Source of the DNA: Marinicella sediminis
GTDB lineage: Bacteria > Pseudomonadota > Gammaproteobacteria > Xanthomonadales > Marinicellaceae
NCBI RefSeq assembly: GCF_002000055.1
Contig: NZ_MVBD01000010.1
Span: 1-64,000 of the forward strand
DNA length: 64,000 nt
Reading direction: 5' to 3'
Positions 35,701 to 45,989 of this stretch are shown one piece after another (position 1 is the stretch's first letter; each line of letters begins with the position of its first letter). A program made the translations under genes and the position numbers. Under the pieces are notes generated by a model. That model saw nothing but the letters and a program-made list of their open reading frames with translations, did no database searches and was not told where the DNA came from.

Positions 35701-37029
35701 ATGAAAAAATTCACCCTGATCTTGATATTAATGATCACCCAAAACGCAGCCACAGCAGCCAATTTTATTGTTGACCGCTTCGAAGATGCCCCCGATGACT
35801 TTCCTGGCAATGGCATCTGTAAAGGCCTTAATATGGTGGGCGCGACCTGTTCCCTGCGTGCTGCCATCATGGAAGCCAATGCCACTCCAGGGCCACATAC
35901 TATTCTGGTACCCGCTGGCAATGATTTCGTTTTGAATCGGGTCGGAGAAGATGACTCAGGATTAAATGGTGATCTGGACATCACTGAAGACATCACCTTG
36001 ATCAACGGCACCTCTGGCTTCGTCGTCGATGGCAATGGCCTGGACCGCCTTTTTCATGTCCATGCCGACGGCGTGTTGACCATCAATAATGCCACCTTAA
36101 AAAATGGTGTCGCCAATACCGCCACCACTTTTCAGGGAGGTGCTGTTCGGGTGGAAGACAATGGCGCTTTCATTGCTGATGAAGTGATTTTTGTCAACAA
36201 CCTGGCCAATCGCGGCGGGGCCCTGTTCAATGATGGCGAAGTGTTGATAGAAAACAGTTATTTTCACCACAACGCCATCACCGATGAAAACACCCCACAA
36301 AACCTGGATGCCGTAGGCAGCACCATTCTCAATCGCAACCTGCTGCTGTTTGCCACCAGTACGGTCAGCCACAATGGCACTTTGCTCGATAATCCCGGCC
36401 AGGTGTCCATGGCGGCTTCCCAATACGCCATGCATTTCAACCCAAACGGCCAAAATGCCACACCGCCTTCCAGTTTTGTTTTCAATTCCACCATCGCCAA
36501 CAACGGCTATGCCGGTATTCGCTCTGACCGCGGCTTTACTGACATCAACCAGTCCACCATTGCCAATCATGAAACCCAGGGCATCCGTTTCACCCGAAAT
36601 GACAATCACCCGGATGTGCTACAGCTGAAAATCCGTAAATCTTTGTTTGTGAATCATGGTTTTAAAGACTGCAACGACTTGTGGGTGTTACCGGTTTCAG
36701 AAGCAGACCTGATAGATAATCACAATGCCAGCACCGATGAATCATGTGGCTTCAGTGGCAGTGATGATTATGAAAACATTGCCGACCCATTGAATGGTTC
36801 ATTGCATGATTGGGGAGGTTTTGCGCCCACCCTGATGCTCAATCCAACAAGCATTGTGATTGATCATGCTGGTGATGACTGTACTGCAGAAGATCAACGT
36901 GGATCTCTCAGACCACTGGATGGCAATGAAAACCAGGTCGCTACCTGTGACATCGGTGCCGTTGAATTCAATCCCAATACTGACCCAATGGTTTCAGATG
37001 TGATATTCAAAGATGGCTTGAATGACTGA
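35701..37029 (+). CDS. CSLREA-domain secreted parallel beta-helix protein
   Basis: 442 residues from the ATG at 35701, preceded by GAGGA. The signal peptide ends ATAA. The CSLREA-type signature CSLRAAIMEANA follows at about residue 50, then right-handed beta-helix repeats with short hydrophobic rungs (TINNATLKNG, NRGGALFNDGEVLIENS). It ends MVSDVIFKDGLND. Proteins with this layout are extracellular and sometimes adhesins or polysaccharide-active; the role here is unknown. Confidence 0.83.
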   Translation: MKKFTLILILMITQNAATAANFIVDRFEDAPDDFPGNGICKGLNMVGATCSLRAAIMEANATPGPHTILVPAGNDFVLNRVGEDDSGLNGDLDITEDITLINGTSGFVVDGNGLDRLFHVHADGVLTINNATLKNGVANTATTFQGGAVRVEDNGAFIADEVIFVNNLANRGGALFNDGEVLIENSYFHHNAITDENTPQNLDAVGSTILNRNLLLFATSTVSHNGTLLDNPGQVSMAASQYAMHFNPNGQNATPPSSFVFNSTIANNGYAGIRSDRGFTDINQSTIANHETQGIRFTRNDNHPDVLQLKIRKSLFVNHGFKDCNDLWVLPVSEADLIDNHNASTDESCGFSGSDDYENIADPLNGSLHDWGGFAPTLMLNPTSIVIDHAGDDCTAEDQRGSLRPLDGNENQVATCDIGAVEFNPNTDPMVSDVIFKDGLND

Positions 37030-37042
37030 TCACATCCTTTAT

Positions 37043-37070
37043 ACAACAGACTCAGCAATGAGTCTGTTGT
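37043..37070. terminator. Perfect 12-bp hairpin between convergent genes
   Basis: ACAACAGACTCA and TGAGTCTGTTGT pair perfectly around a GCAA loop, between the CSLREA gene and the YcxB-like gene, whose stop codon begins inside the stem. A run of Ts is missing on both sides, so it is either a weak terminator or an RNA 3'-end stabiliser. Confidence 0.55.
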
Positions 37071-37495
37071 TAAACTGCATGGATGTGATGACTCAATTCG
37101 CCCCTGAGGACTGACTGTTGTCGTTGACTGAGTGCTCTTAAAGGAATCAGCAATGATCCGGTTTGATGCTCGCCGTACCTGAAATCCAGGAGCAAAAATT
37201 GACCTGTTTCATGTACTGTGGTCAGTTGTGACCACGCGATCAGTACAGACTGACCTACATGGCTGCGTTTGATGCCTTGTGATGTGACACTGAAGAGATA
37301 AACGTGACGCAACTTGGTCAACACGGCCTTGATCAACATCACGGGTACGATGATAACAGACAGCAGCCTCACCACCCAAACAGCCGTGGTTCGACCCTCT
37401 TTTTGATAAGCAGAACGCAATTCAGCCATACTGAAAAGCACTGCCCTCAGGTAATCTGAGATCGAGTATTTTACTTTGAATTCAATGACATTCAT
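37070..37495 (-). CDS. YcxB-like membrane protein
   Basis: 141 residues from the ATG at 37495; a GTG at 37507 that overlaps the tldD stop (GTGA) is the alternative. It has one or two central membrane helices (VWVVRLLSVIIVPVMLIKAVL) and a C-terminal YcxB-like domain (SVTSQGIKRSH, AWSQLTTVHETGQFLLLDF). It is the last gene of the long rsfS operon. Function is unknown. Confidence 0.7.
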   Translation of the reverse strand: MNVIEFKVKYSISDYLRAVLFSMAELRSAYQKEGRTTAVWVVRLLSVIIVPVMLIKAVLTKLRHVYLFSVTSQGIKRSHVGQSVLIAWSQLTTVHETGQFLLLDFRYGEHQTGSLLIPLRALSQRQQSVLRGELSHHIHAV

Positions 37496-37503
37496 CGATT
37501 GGG

Positions 37504-38943
37504 TCACACCTGGGTGCCACCCACCGTTAGTTTATCAATTTTCAGACTTGGTTGTCCGATGCCAACCGGTATGCTTTGTCCGTCTTTACCACACACCCCC
37601 AGTCCCTGATCAAAAGCCAGGTCGTTACCAACCATGCTGACCCTTTGCATGGCCGTCGGGCCATCTCCAATCAAGGTGGCACCTTTGACAGGATGGGTCA
37701 CTTTACCATTTTCAATCAGGTAAGCTTCAGAGGCAGAAAACACAAATTTACCGTTGGTGATGTCCACCTGACCGCCACTGAAATTAACCGCGTAAATGCC
37801 TTTATCAACCGAGGCAATGATTTCTTCCGGTTCAAATTCACCACCCAACATATAGGTATTGGTCATCCTGGGCATGGGCAAGTGAGCAAATGATTCACGC
37901 CGGCCATTACCAGTCGTAGGCACACCCATTAATCGGGCATTGAGTTTGTCCTGCATATAACCTTTGAGGATGCCATTCTCGATCAACACATTCTCCTGGG
38001 ACAAGGTGCCTTCATCGTCAATGTTCAAAGAGCCCCTTCTGTTTGGCAAAATGCCACTGTCTATCACAGTACACGCAGATGAAGTGACTTGCTGGCCCAC
38101 TTTGCCGGAAAAAGCCGAAGAGCCTTTGCGGTTGAAGTCACCTTCCAGTCCATGACCCACAGCTTCATGAAGTAAAACCCCGGGCCAGCCACTGCCAAGC
38201 ACCACAGGAAATTCTCCGGCAGGGGCTTCTTTGGCCTGCAAATTGGTCAGCGCACCATGAATGGCTTGTTCAATAAAACCATCTGCATAGCCGGGCTGTA
38301 ACACATCGGTCAGTAAGATGCGCCCTCCTCCACCGGCAAAACCCATTTCCATGCGCCCTTTATCATCAGCACAAATCACCTGAATACTGAGCTTAACCAT
38401 CGGCCTGATGTCGCTGGCCAACACCCCATCTGAAGCAGCCACCATGATTTCTTCCTGTGAAGACACCAAAGAACAGATGACTTTCTGAACCCGGTGGTCT
38501 TGCTGCCTGGCCTGGCGGTCCATTTGATTCAATAATGCAATCAGGTCCTGGTTATTCACTCCGTGTAACACATCAATTGGTGTATAAAGTGAATCTGGGT
38601 GTTGTTGCCTGAGGTTAACTCCGGCGTGAGTCACTTGATTCCGGGCAATTCCCCTGGCAGTCCGCACTGCCTGACTGATGCTGTTTTTCTGTAAGGCATC
38701 GGTGTAGGCAAATCCGGTTTTTTCTCCCTGATTTACCCGAATACCGACACCCCGGTCAATGTTGTGACTCCCTGATTTGACTTGCTGGTTTTCCAGCACC
38801 CATGATTCCAGTCTTGAGGACTGAAAATAAAGGTCAGCAAAATCTCCACCGGTTGACAGGGCTTCTCCGAGTAATTGCTCAAGGTCGGCAACAGACATTC
38901 CGCCTGGCTCTAAAAATGTTTTTGCAGTTTGTTCTGTGGTCAT
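37504..38943 (-). CDS. tldD: Metalloprotease TldD
   Basis: 479 residues with the TldD zinc motif HEAVGHGLEGD (HExxxH, about 259-264) and the conserved C-terminal ends GLGVCGKDGQSIPVGIGQPSLKI. TldD works with TldE (PmbA) to trim unfolded peptides, RiPP leaders such as microcin B17, and CcdA. TldE is not in this window. It starts at a TAATG junction with the PqiA-like gene. Its presence in a genome with a RiPP locus is notable, but TldD is near-universal in gammaproteobacteria. Confidence 0.95.
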   Translation of the reverse strand: MTTEQTAKTFLEPGGMSVADLEQLLGEALSTGGDFADLYFQSSRLESWVLENQQVKSGSHNIDRGVGIRVNQGEKTGFAYTDALQKNSISQAVRTARGIARNQVTHAGVNLRQQHPDSLYTPIDVLHGVNNQDLIALLNQMDRQARQQDHRVQKVICSLVSSQEEIMVAASDGVLASDIRPMVKLSIQVICADDKGRMEMGFAGGGGRILLTDVLQPGYADGFIEQAIHGALTNLQAKEAPAGEFPVVLGSGWPGVLLHEAVGHGLEGDFNRKGSSAFSGKVGQQVTSSACTVIDSGILPNRRGSLNIDDEGTLSQENVLIENGILKGYMQDKLNARLMGVPTTGNGRRESFAHLPMPRMTNTYMLGGEFEPEEIIASVDKGIYAVNFSGGQVDITNGKFVFSASEAYLIENGKVTHPVKGATLIGDGPTAMQRVSMVGNDLAFDQGLGVCGKDGQSIPVGIGQPSLKIDKLTVGGTQV

Positions 38944-39758
38944 TATTTTTTATGTGTTATCAGGTAAGTCAGTAACATCGAGGCGATGACATAAGTGGTG
39001 AAGTAATACACCCCGATCTGTAAGGTGGCGTCTGTGGCGCCGCCGGATTTGGTGGTGAAATAAGTCACCAGTATGGCAATCACAAAGACATCCAGCATCG
39101 ACCATTTCCCGATGCTTTTCAACACCTTCAGGCTCTTGCCTGAGAAATGCAATTTTTCACTGATGATCAGTAACAGCATCATCAATGATTTCAATATAGG
39201 GGTCAAAATGGTAAACACAAAGATCACCACAGCAATCATCACCTGGCCTGATTCATATAATTTGAATAAGGCCGAAACGATGCTCTTCGATTCGAACTGA
39301 AACACCGTTTGCCCCAACACAGGAATGTCCTGATAAGCAATGATGGCAAGAATCGGTGCAAACCATCCAGTCACCAAAGCCATCACCGTGACCAGCAACA
39401 AGGCCAGCAAAGAAATCGAGGATTGCAAAAAGATGTGCAGCAAGAACATCAGCACCAGTGTGGCCACAAATAACTTGGTGTATTTATGTGCCAGCAGGTC
39501 ATGATTTTCAGCCCGCTGCTTCTGCTCACTCAGTTCATCCAGGTCTTCTGTGTAGCCGGAATACCAGCCAATGGTGAGGGTTTCGAGGACTTTTTTACTG
39601 GTTGACTTGAAATTATCTGACATCGATAGTTTTTCAGACAGTGCGGTGATTCGGTGTTCATAAGCCACAGACTGGCCCCATGATTCATAAGCCAGATAAG
39701 CACAAAATCCACTCATGATTAACAGGTACAGCAATTGTGCCAGGGTCTTTTTATTCAT
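38943..39758 (-). CDS. PqiA-domain inner membrane protein
   Basis: 271 residues: an N-terminal membrane helix, a soluble loop (about 40-90), then four helices. KSIGKWSMLDVFVIAILV is the hallmark of PqiA/YebS domains, which act with MCE proteins in phospholipid transport. Only one PqiA module is present (E. coli PqiA has two), and no MCE gene is nearby. It overlaps the end of yhdP by eight bases and tldD by one, so it is part of the same operon. Confidence 0.8.
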   Translation of the reverse strand: MNKKTLAQLLYLLIMSGFCAYLAYESWGQSVAYEHRITALSEKLSMSDNFKSTSKKVLETLTIGWYSGYTEDLDELSEQKQRAENHDLLAHKYTKLFVATLVLMFLLHIFLQSSISLLALLLVTVMALVTGWFAPILAIIAYQDIPVLGQTVFQFESKSIVSALFKLYESGQVMIAVVIFVFTILTPILKSLMMLLLIISEKLHFSGKSLKVLKSIGKWSMLDVFVIAILVTYFTTKSGGATDATLQIGVYYFTTYVIASMLLTYLITHKK

Positions 39759-42700
39759 CCGATATCAACTCAATTTGTGGTTTGTCCCAGGTACCGGTTA
39801 CCCGATACACGATCTCATTGCTGTTTTTCAATTGCTTGTCAAACAGACCCTGGACCAGAAATCCGGCGGCCGCACCCACCGGTCCTCCGGCTATGGCGCC
39901 AATGGTGGGAAATGTTTTGCCAATTTGAGGGCGTATGGTGATGGTCTGGGCATAACTTTGATCAGCAAAGCCCACATCACCCTCGATGTAAATTCTAGCA
40001 GAAGACGCCTTGATCAAAAAGTCTTCTGTACTGGCCACGCCAGCCTGAATGCTGAAATGACCTTCCATACTGCTGAACATCAGACCGTCAGCCAGCACAT
40101 CACGAAAATCAAGTATCAGTCGTCGCGGCAGGTTGGTCAGGTTAAACAAACCCAATACGCGACCAAACCCCGGTTCCTGATCAAGCACCTGGCCCTGGCC
40201 CAGCTTGATGTCCAGTTCACCATCAATGTTGGCCATATTGAATTGGCTCGGTGCACCGTTCCAGCGGGCATTCATTTCAACCAATGTCTGGGCATTGGTG
40301 ATCGGTGCAGCAAAGCCCACCACGCCAAGAAAATCAGCAATGCGTTCGGAAAACATCACAATATTGAATGCCGATGACCCTGGTTCACCCTCTGAATTAT
40401 TCCAGGTTCCGGACACATTGATTTCAGCCAACTCGGACTTGATGTTGAGCTGATCGATTTTGATGCCATCAGCCACGTTGCGCATCTCCATTCGCAACTC
40501 ACCCAGTGGTATATCAGCATAACTGAATGACCTGGCCCACAAATGAATGTCAGGCACAGCCCTGTTGGCAGTTGTTTCAGGATCTTCTGTTTGTTGCGCA
40601 TCCGCATCGATCCAGTTGAGGTGATCAAATTCTGCCACTATGCCTTTTCTTGGCAGATCATCATCAATGATTACCAGGCCTTTGATGGCTTCACTGGAGA
40701 CTTCAATTTCGTAGCTGGATGCCAGTCGCCTGATTTGCAGGTCCATGTCAGAGAAAACCCTGGACATAAACGTCAGTGAGCCAATGTTCAGGTCAATCTG
40801 GTCAAAAGGCAGGTCGCCACTCTGTTCACTGTTGACTTCATAGGCTGTCATCAGTTCCAGCCACTGGTCCAGGTCCAGCTCTGCAATGTACCCACCATAG
40901 GGTTGGTTGGGGTCTGCAGGGTGATTCTGACCAACAAATTGTAACTGACTGAGGTGGTGTCGTCCGGTTTGAGGATCCAGGGATGTGGCAATCTGATCAT
41001 CGTAATTGACCTTCACCACAGATTGTTCACAAGGTAAATAGCATTCAATTGTTAGCCATTTTTCTTCATCGCTGGTTTTATTCAACGGTGCCGGTAACTG
41101 GCTGCCTACTCCTGCAAGGTCAGACCTGGCCAACATATTTAAGCGGTCTCCTTCACTTTTAATCTGTATATCCCAGGCAGAAGCACCTTTGATGGGTAAC
41201 TCATAATTGACTTTGTCCAGCATGTTTGAAACCGGCATCACTCCGGACATATTAACGTCAACCTCAGTTCCAGATGTTCCACCGGTGGTGATGCTACCAT
41301 TGAGTGTCACCGGCGCATCCTGCAATATCGCAGGCAGATCCTTGATTTGCAGCTGTCTGCCTTCCAGCGCCACCGTCCCATCTATGCCGGTCAGAGCAAA
41401 ATGTTCAGTGGTGAACTGGCCTTCCTGAAAAGTGATCAAACCCCGCGGTTGAAATGGAATATTGACTTCATTTTTGATCGACACGGCAAAATCCAGCTCC
41501 ACTGCTTGTTGGCCACCCAGGCTGATGCTCTTACTCAACTCCAGGTTACCTGACAGGGGAGATTTTTGCAGGTAGTCAAGCAACTCATTGCGTTGACTGC
41601 TGGCATGCAGATGAACCTTTAGCCGACCACTGTCAATCGAATCAATGTCGACATCAGCGGTGGTGATGTTGATCCCTGCCGTGCTGGCTTGCAAAACATC
41701 CACTTTCACTTCATCAGGTTTAAACAAGGCAATCGCATCCAGCTCCCTGACCGCAGGCCAGTCAGGCCTGAACTGATTGGTGTTGCCTTTCACATAAGCC
41801 CTGGAAATGAAGTCAGCCTCACCTGTTTGGAAAGCTTTGGAAACCATCTTGCCATTGATAAACACATAGCCATTTTCAACCTGCCCGCCTTGTAAAGAAG
41901 CATCCAGCCAGTCAATGGTTTTGGGTTTCCACACAACATGTGGCCAATACTTCCATAACTGTGTGACATCGGCATCAAAAATCCGGCTGTTGAGTATCAG
42001 GTGAGGCGCTTCGGCCACATGAAAATCAGCCCAGACCTGCAAATTAAAATCGCCGCACTGGCAAAACACGTTATTGATTTTGATTTGCTTCAGCGGATCA
42101 CCTGGATCAGTCGATATTTGCATCGACAATTGTTGCCATTCGGCGGTGCCACGAAAGTGATTGGATAATTGTAACTGACCATTCTGGCTGTCAATCAACA
42201 CATTTAATTGCTGTTCGGCCAGAGAAATTTCACCGGCCAGTTTTGTTAAGACGAAACCATCACCAGCCATGTTCAAATCGCTGAACTTCAGCTGTCCATC
42301 CAGCCAGGTGCCACGGATGTGATCAATACTCAACTGCAGCCCTTCTGCCTGACCCGATATAGACTGAAGCGCACCATTGTTCAGTGGGTGCTCAACCGGC
42401 AACAAGCTGCTCAGGGGGGGCAACAATGCCATTGGTATGGCGCCTTCAGAGACCAGGTAACTGATGTCATCCTCACGTTCAGCCATGAGCATAAAGTCTG
42501 TCAGCCGTTGTTCACCCACCTGGACATCGCTGAATTGCCACCAACTGACCCAATTTTTCTGTTGGCCCTGATGTTTGTTTTTTACTGAAAAGTGAAGACC
42601 TGACTCCTCATCATGCCACTGCAAACTGGCTGATGCCCGACTGATGTATCCCGCTTTGGCTGACAACCAGATTTCGCCATCTAGCTGTCCTTTAGGCCAG

Positions 42701-43431
42701 TTAATGCCAGTGAACAGCTCATTGAGCTGACTCACTTCAAATTGGTTAATCTGGATATACCAGCTGGCATCTTTGGTAAGGCTTTGGCTGCGCTGTCCAA
42801 CGCTCCTTATCTCGATGCTTTGTGGCGTGTCATCATTTTGTATACTCAGCTTAAAAGCCCTTTGCTGTGGATCTTGTTCCAATAAAAACCCGGCCTGCAA
42901 GCCTGCCAGCAGAACTTCTCCCTGCTCATTGGCCAGATTGAGCGTCAATTCATCCACCCGCAATGAACCCGTGGTCAGAATCCGGTCCAGCATATCAGTA
43001 AACCGGGCTTCATCTGAGGCATCATTGATGGTGATGCTGGCGCCTTCAGCTGAATGAATCATGCCCAATTCAGCTTTTTTGATGCTCAGGTCAATTCCTG
43101 AGCGACCACCAGGTAACAACATCTGATAAACATTGAGAGATAAGCTGGCGGCATCCAGATCTATTTGCTGCTTACCAGTCAGGGACAATTGCCGCAAATC
43201 AAAATAAGGCCCATAGCCTCGCCATGAACCATCAATGGACTCCACATCTACCTGTAAACCCCATTGTTCCTCAAGAAAGTCTTCTAATTGACTTTGATAC
43301 AATGATTCAAAAGGCAACAACAAACTGAGCAGCCCCACAGCCACCCCTGCTGTCACAATCAACAACGCCAGCAGTCCGCGGATTTTTACCCACAGGCGAA
43401 AGGTCCAGTGATGTTTCCTATGACGTGTCAT
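39751..43431 (-). CDS. yhdP: YhdP family AsmA-like protein
   Basis: 1226 residues. A membrane anchor at about 15-40 (LLALLIVTAGVAVGLLSLLLPF) precedes a very long beta-rich periplasmic domain of DUF3971/AsmA-like type. The C-terminal block GLFNLTNLPRRLILDFRDV to RPQIGKTFPTIGAIAGGPVG matches YhdP. YhdP, TamB and YdbH form a redundant set of phospholipid conduits between the membranes. It starts 12 bases after rng. The overlap with the PqiA-like gene hints at a joint role in lipid traffic. Confidence 0.92.
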   Translation of the reverse strand: MTRHRKHHWTFRLWVKIRGLLALLIVTAGVAVGLLSLLLPFESLYQSQLEDFLEEQWGLQVDVESIDGSWRGYGPYFDLRQLSLTGKQQIDLDAASLSLNVYQMLLPGGRSGIDLSIKKAELGMIHSAEGASITINDASDEARFTDMLDRILTTGSLRVDELTLNLANEQGEVLLAGLQAGFLLEQDPQQRAFKLSIQNDDTPQSIEIRSVGQRSQSLTKDASWYIQINQFEVSQLNELFTGINWPKGQLDGEIWLSAKAGYISRASASLQWHDEESGLHFSVKNKHQGQQKNWVSWWQFSDVQVGEQRLTDFMLMAEREDDISYLVSEGAIPMALLPPLSSLLPVEHPLNNGALQSISGQAEGLQLSIDHIRGTWLDGQLKFSDLNMAGDGFVLTKLAGEISLAEQQLNVLIDSQNGQLQLSNHFRGTAEWQQLSMQISTDPGDPLKQIKINNVFCQCGDFNLQVWADFHVAEAPHLILNSRIFDADVTQLWKYWPHVVWKPKTIDWLDASLQGGQVENGYVFINGKMVSKAFQTGEADFISRAYVKGNTNQFRPDWPAVRELDAIALFKPDEVKVDVLQASTAGINITTADVDIDSIDSGRLKVHLHASSQRNELLDYLQKSPLSGNLELSKSISLGGQQAVELDFAVSIKNEVNIPFQPRGLITFQEGQFTTEHFALTGIDGTVALEGRQLQIKDLPAILQDAPVTLNGSITTGGTSGTEVDVNMSGVMPVSNMLDKVNYELPIKGASAWDIQIKSEGDRLNMLARSDLAGVGSQLPAPLNKTSDEEKWLTIECYLPCEQSVVKVNYDDQIATSLDPQTGRHHLSQLQFVGQNHPADPNQPYGGYIAELDLDQWLELMTAYEVNSEQSGDLPFDQIDLNIGSLTFMSRVFSDMDLQIRRLASSYEIEVSSEAIKGLVIIDDDLPRKGIVAEFDHLNWIDADAQQTEDPETTANRAVPDIHLWARSFSYADIPLGELRMEMRNVADGIKIDQLNIKSELAEINVSGTWNNSEGEPGSSAFNIVMFSERIADFLGVVGFAAPITNAQTLVEMNARWNGAPSQFNMANIDGELDIKLGQGQVLDQEPGFGRVLGLFNLTNLPRRLILDFRDVLADGLMFSSMEGHFSIQAGVASTEDFLIKASSARIYIEGDVGFADQSYAQTITIRPQIGKTFPTIGAIAGGPVGAAAGFLVQGLFDKQLKNSNEIVYRVTGTWDKPQIELISDE

Positions 43432-43443
43432 AACCCCGGAACC

Positions 43444-44907
43444 TTACAACAACACCACGTCATGTTGATGACGTTCATAACTTTCCTCGGCCTGAAAACT
43501 GATTCGTTTACCGAGGTGTTCTTCCATTTCGGCCAGGGTTTCAGAATGTTCATCAATGATGTATTTCACCAGCCTGGCTGATCCAATCACCATGACTTTG
43601 CTGGCTTTGAATTGTTTGACTGAACGGGTGATTTCTCTGAATAATTTAAAACTGATGGTTTCGATGGTTTCGATGGCACCCACACCATGACATTTATCAC
43701 AGGATTCACACAACAAATCCTGCAAATTTTCGGTGGTTCGCTTGCGGGTCATTTCCACCAGCCCGAGGCCAGTGAAACCCAGCACATTGGTGCGGGCACT
43801 GTCAGTTTGCAGGCACTCCTCAAGGGTTTGCAGTACCTGTGTTTTGTGCGATTGTTCTAGCATGTCAATGAAATCGATGATCACAATGCCACCAATGTTT
43901 CGCAAACGAAGTTGCCGGGCAATGCTTTGTGCCGCTTCCAGATTGGTCTTGAATGCGGTGTCTTCTAATGACTTATAACCAACAAACTGACCGGTGTTGA
44001 CATCGATGGTGGTCATGGCTTCATTTTGATCAAAAACCAGATTTCCTCCCGATTTAAGAGGCACCATACGGCTGATAGAACGGTCAATTTCATCATCAAT
44101 GTGAAACTGGTCAAACAAAGGTCTTGTGACTGTGTGCTCAATCAGGTCACCCGTCCAGTCGGGAGCGTAATCCTGAATGAATTGACTGATGTTCTGATAG
44201 ATCTCATACGAATCGGTGGTTATTTTGGTGAGGTTTTCATTCACCTGATCCCGAACCACTTTTTTCGACAAAGAAAATTCGCTGTAAATCAACGAGGGTG
44301 AAGGCGCTTGTTTGATTCGCTGGTCGATTTGTTGCCACAGGCGGTGTAGAAAACGCCAGTCGTGATACAACGCTGTGTGACCAACCATTTCCGCATTGGT
44401 TCTGGCTATCAATCCAAAATCTTCATTATCACGATTGATTTTCAACAACAATTCTGCCAGTCGGTCACGCTCCTGTTCATCGGTGATGCGGGCCGAAATG
44501 GCCGCCAGTGAAGGGACATTGGGAATCATCACCAGATAACGGCTGGGGATACTCAACTGCGTGGTAATCCGGGCGCCTTTGGTACCGATCTGATCCTTGT
44601 AAACCTGCACCACAATGGTTTGTCCTTCGTGCAGAATTTGATTGATGGTGGCGCCTGACTCATGGTCAGTGCCTGCTGCCTGGTCCACAATGTCTGAAAC
44701 ATGAATAAAAGCCGCTTTGTTCTGGCCGATGTTGACAAAAGCAGCCTGTAAGCCGGGCAACACCTTTTCAACAGTCCCTTTATAGATATTTCCCACAATG
44801 GAATGTTTCTGATCACGCTCAAGCCAGACTTCGGTCAGCAGACCTTCTTCCACCAGTGCCACACGGGTTTCAAAGCCATTGTTGTTAATCAGAATTTCTT
44901 TTGACAT
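43444..44907 (-). CDS. rng: Ribonuclease G
   Basis: 487 residues from the ATG at 44907 (MSKEILINNNGFETRVALVE). The S1 domain GTVEKVLPGLQAAFVNIG is early. The catalytic region has TIDVNTGQFVG and IIDFIDM, whose Asp residues bind Mg. The zinc link is CESCDKCHG. It matures the 16S rRNA 5' end and degrades mRNA. The frame upstream of 44907 is open but lacks homologous sequence. Confidence 0.96.
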   Translation of the reverse strand: MSKEILINNNGFETRVALVEEGLLTEVWLERDQKHSIVGNIYKGTVEKVLPGLQAAFVNIGQNKAAFIHVSDIVDQAAGTDHESGATINQILHEGQTIVVQVYKDQIGTKGARITTQLSIPSRYLVMIPNVPSLAAISARITDEQERDRLAELLLKINRDNEDFGLIARTNAEMVGHTALYHDWRFLHRLWQQIDQRIKQAPSPSLIYSEFSLSKKVVRDQVNENLTKITTDSYEIYQNISQFIQDYAPDWTGDLIEHTVTRPLFDQFHIDDEIDRSISRMVPLKSGGNLVFDQNEAMTTIDVNTGQFVGYKSLEDTAFKTNLEAAQSIARQLRLRNIGGIVIIDFIDMLEQSHKTQVLQTLEECLQTDSARTNVLGFTGLGLVEMTRKRTTENLQDLLCESCDKCHGVGAIETIETISFKLFREITRSVKQFKASKVMVIGSARLVKYIIDEHSETLAEMEEHLGKRISFQAEESYERHQHDVVLL

Positions 44908-44929
44908 GAAAATACCTGTAAGACAATGT

Positions 44930-45526
44930 CTATGAGACATCAAGAGGACTTATTATATCCCGTTTATTCAAAAGTTGTGAGGTCTCAAACAATGGCAACC
45001 CCATGATGGCGGAATAACTGCCTTCGATGTGTTCGATCCACCTGGCAGCCATGCCCTGAATGCCATAAGAACCGGCTTTGTCCAACGGTTCTCCGGTGGC
45101 AACGTATGCGTCAATCAGCTGTGGTTCAAGCACAGCAAAGCGCACTGTATTGATGCTGATCTGCGTTTCCACTTTGCCTTGCCAGGCCAATGCCACAGCG
45201 GTCATGACCTGATGAGTCCGGCCTGAAAGCCTTTGCAGCATGTCGCCGGCTTCTTGATTGTCGTGTGGCTTACCAAGGATATGTTGATCCAGCACCACAG
45301 TGGTGTCAGAAGCAATGATGGGCAAACCCTGATCCAACTGAGTCATCGCCGTGCGGACTTTCTGTTCTGCCATACGCAAGCAGTATACAGCCGCGTCTTC
45401 ATGGGTTGCCGGTGTTTCATCGATATCCACCGGATGGACCTGAACCTGCCAACCCAGTTGTTCCAGTAATTGTCGACGACGGGGTGAAGCAGATGCCAGT
45501 TGAATGATGGTCGCCGCTTTATTCAC
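44930..45526 (-). CDS. maf: Maf-like nucleotide pyrophosphatase
   Basis: 198 residues with LASASPRRRQLLEQLG at the start, then ASDTTVVLD, SGRTHQVMTAVAL and DKAGSYGIQG, all Maf/YhdE signatures. Maf proteins hydrolyse dTTP/UTP or modified nucleotides. It overlaps rlmH by eight bases. Confidence 0.95.
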   Translation of the reverse strand: MNKAATIIQLASASPRRRQLLEQLGWQVQVHPVDIDETPATHEDAAVYCLRMAEQKVRTAMTQLDQGLPIIASDTTVVLDQHILGKPHDNQEAGDMLQRLSGRTHQVMTAVALAWQGKVETQISINTVRFAVLEPQLIDAYVATGEPLDKAGSYGIQGMAARWIEHIEGSYSAIMGLPLFETSQLLNKRDIISPLDVS

Positions 45527-45989
45527 GGTGATAAGGATGGTTGTTCAACAGGCTCCAGGCGCGGTACAGCTGTTCTGCAACAATGACCCTGACCAATTGA
45601 TGAGGAAAGACCAACCTGGACAATGACCAGCAATGGCTGGCCTGTTGAATGATGCGCTGATCCAGTCCGTCAGCTCCACCAATGATGATGTTGACGTCAC
45701 GACCTTCCATTTGCCAGTCACCGAGGATTGTAGCAACCTGCGGAGTGCTGATGGCCTTGCCACGTTCATCCAATGCCACATTGATGGTTCCGGAAAGGGT
45801 GTGTTTTTCCAGAATACTGGCTTCCTGTGACTTGATTTGTGACACCGACAAGCCTTTATGCCGGGATACCGGAGTCAGTTCAACCAGGTGTAATTTGAGG
45901 TGACCGGGAAGACGGTCATTGTACATTTGAAAAGCCGAATCGACCCACCCGGGCATTTTATGTCCCAGTGAAATGAGTGAGATTTTCAT
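45519..45989 (-). CDS. rlmH: 23S rRNA pseudouridine-1915 N3-methyltransferase RlmH
   Basis: 156-residue SPOUT methyltransferase. Knot motifs are VALDERGK, IIIGGADGLDQ and the C-terminal PHQLVRVIVAEQLYRAWSLLNNHPYHRE. It methylates pseudouridine 1915 in assembled ribosomes. It joins rsfS at a one-base overlap. Confidence 0.97.
   Translation of the reverse strand: MKISLISLGHKMPGWVDSAFQMYNDRLPGHLKLHLVELTPVSRHKGLSVSQIKSQEASILEKHTLSGTINVALDERGKAISTPQVATILGDWQMEGRDVNIIIGGADGLDQRIIQQASHCWSLSRLVFPHQLVRVIVAEQLYRAWSLLNNHPYHRE

Noticed and set aside
39715-40377. 220-codon plus-strand open frame
   Set aside because: Antisense to yhdP and its neighbour; the composition is that of a reversed coding frame and no domain is recognisable.
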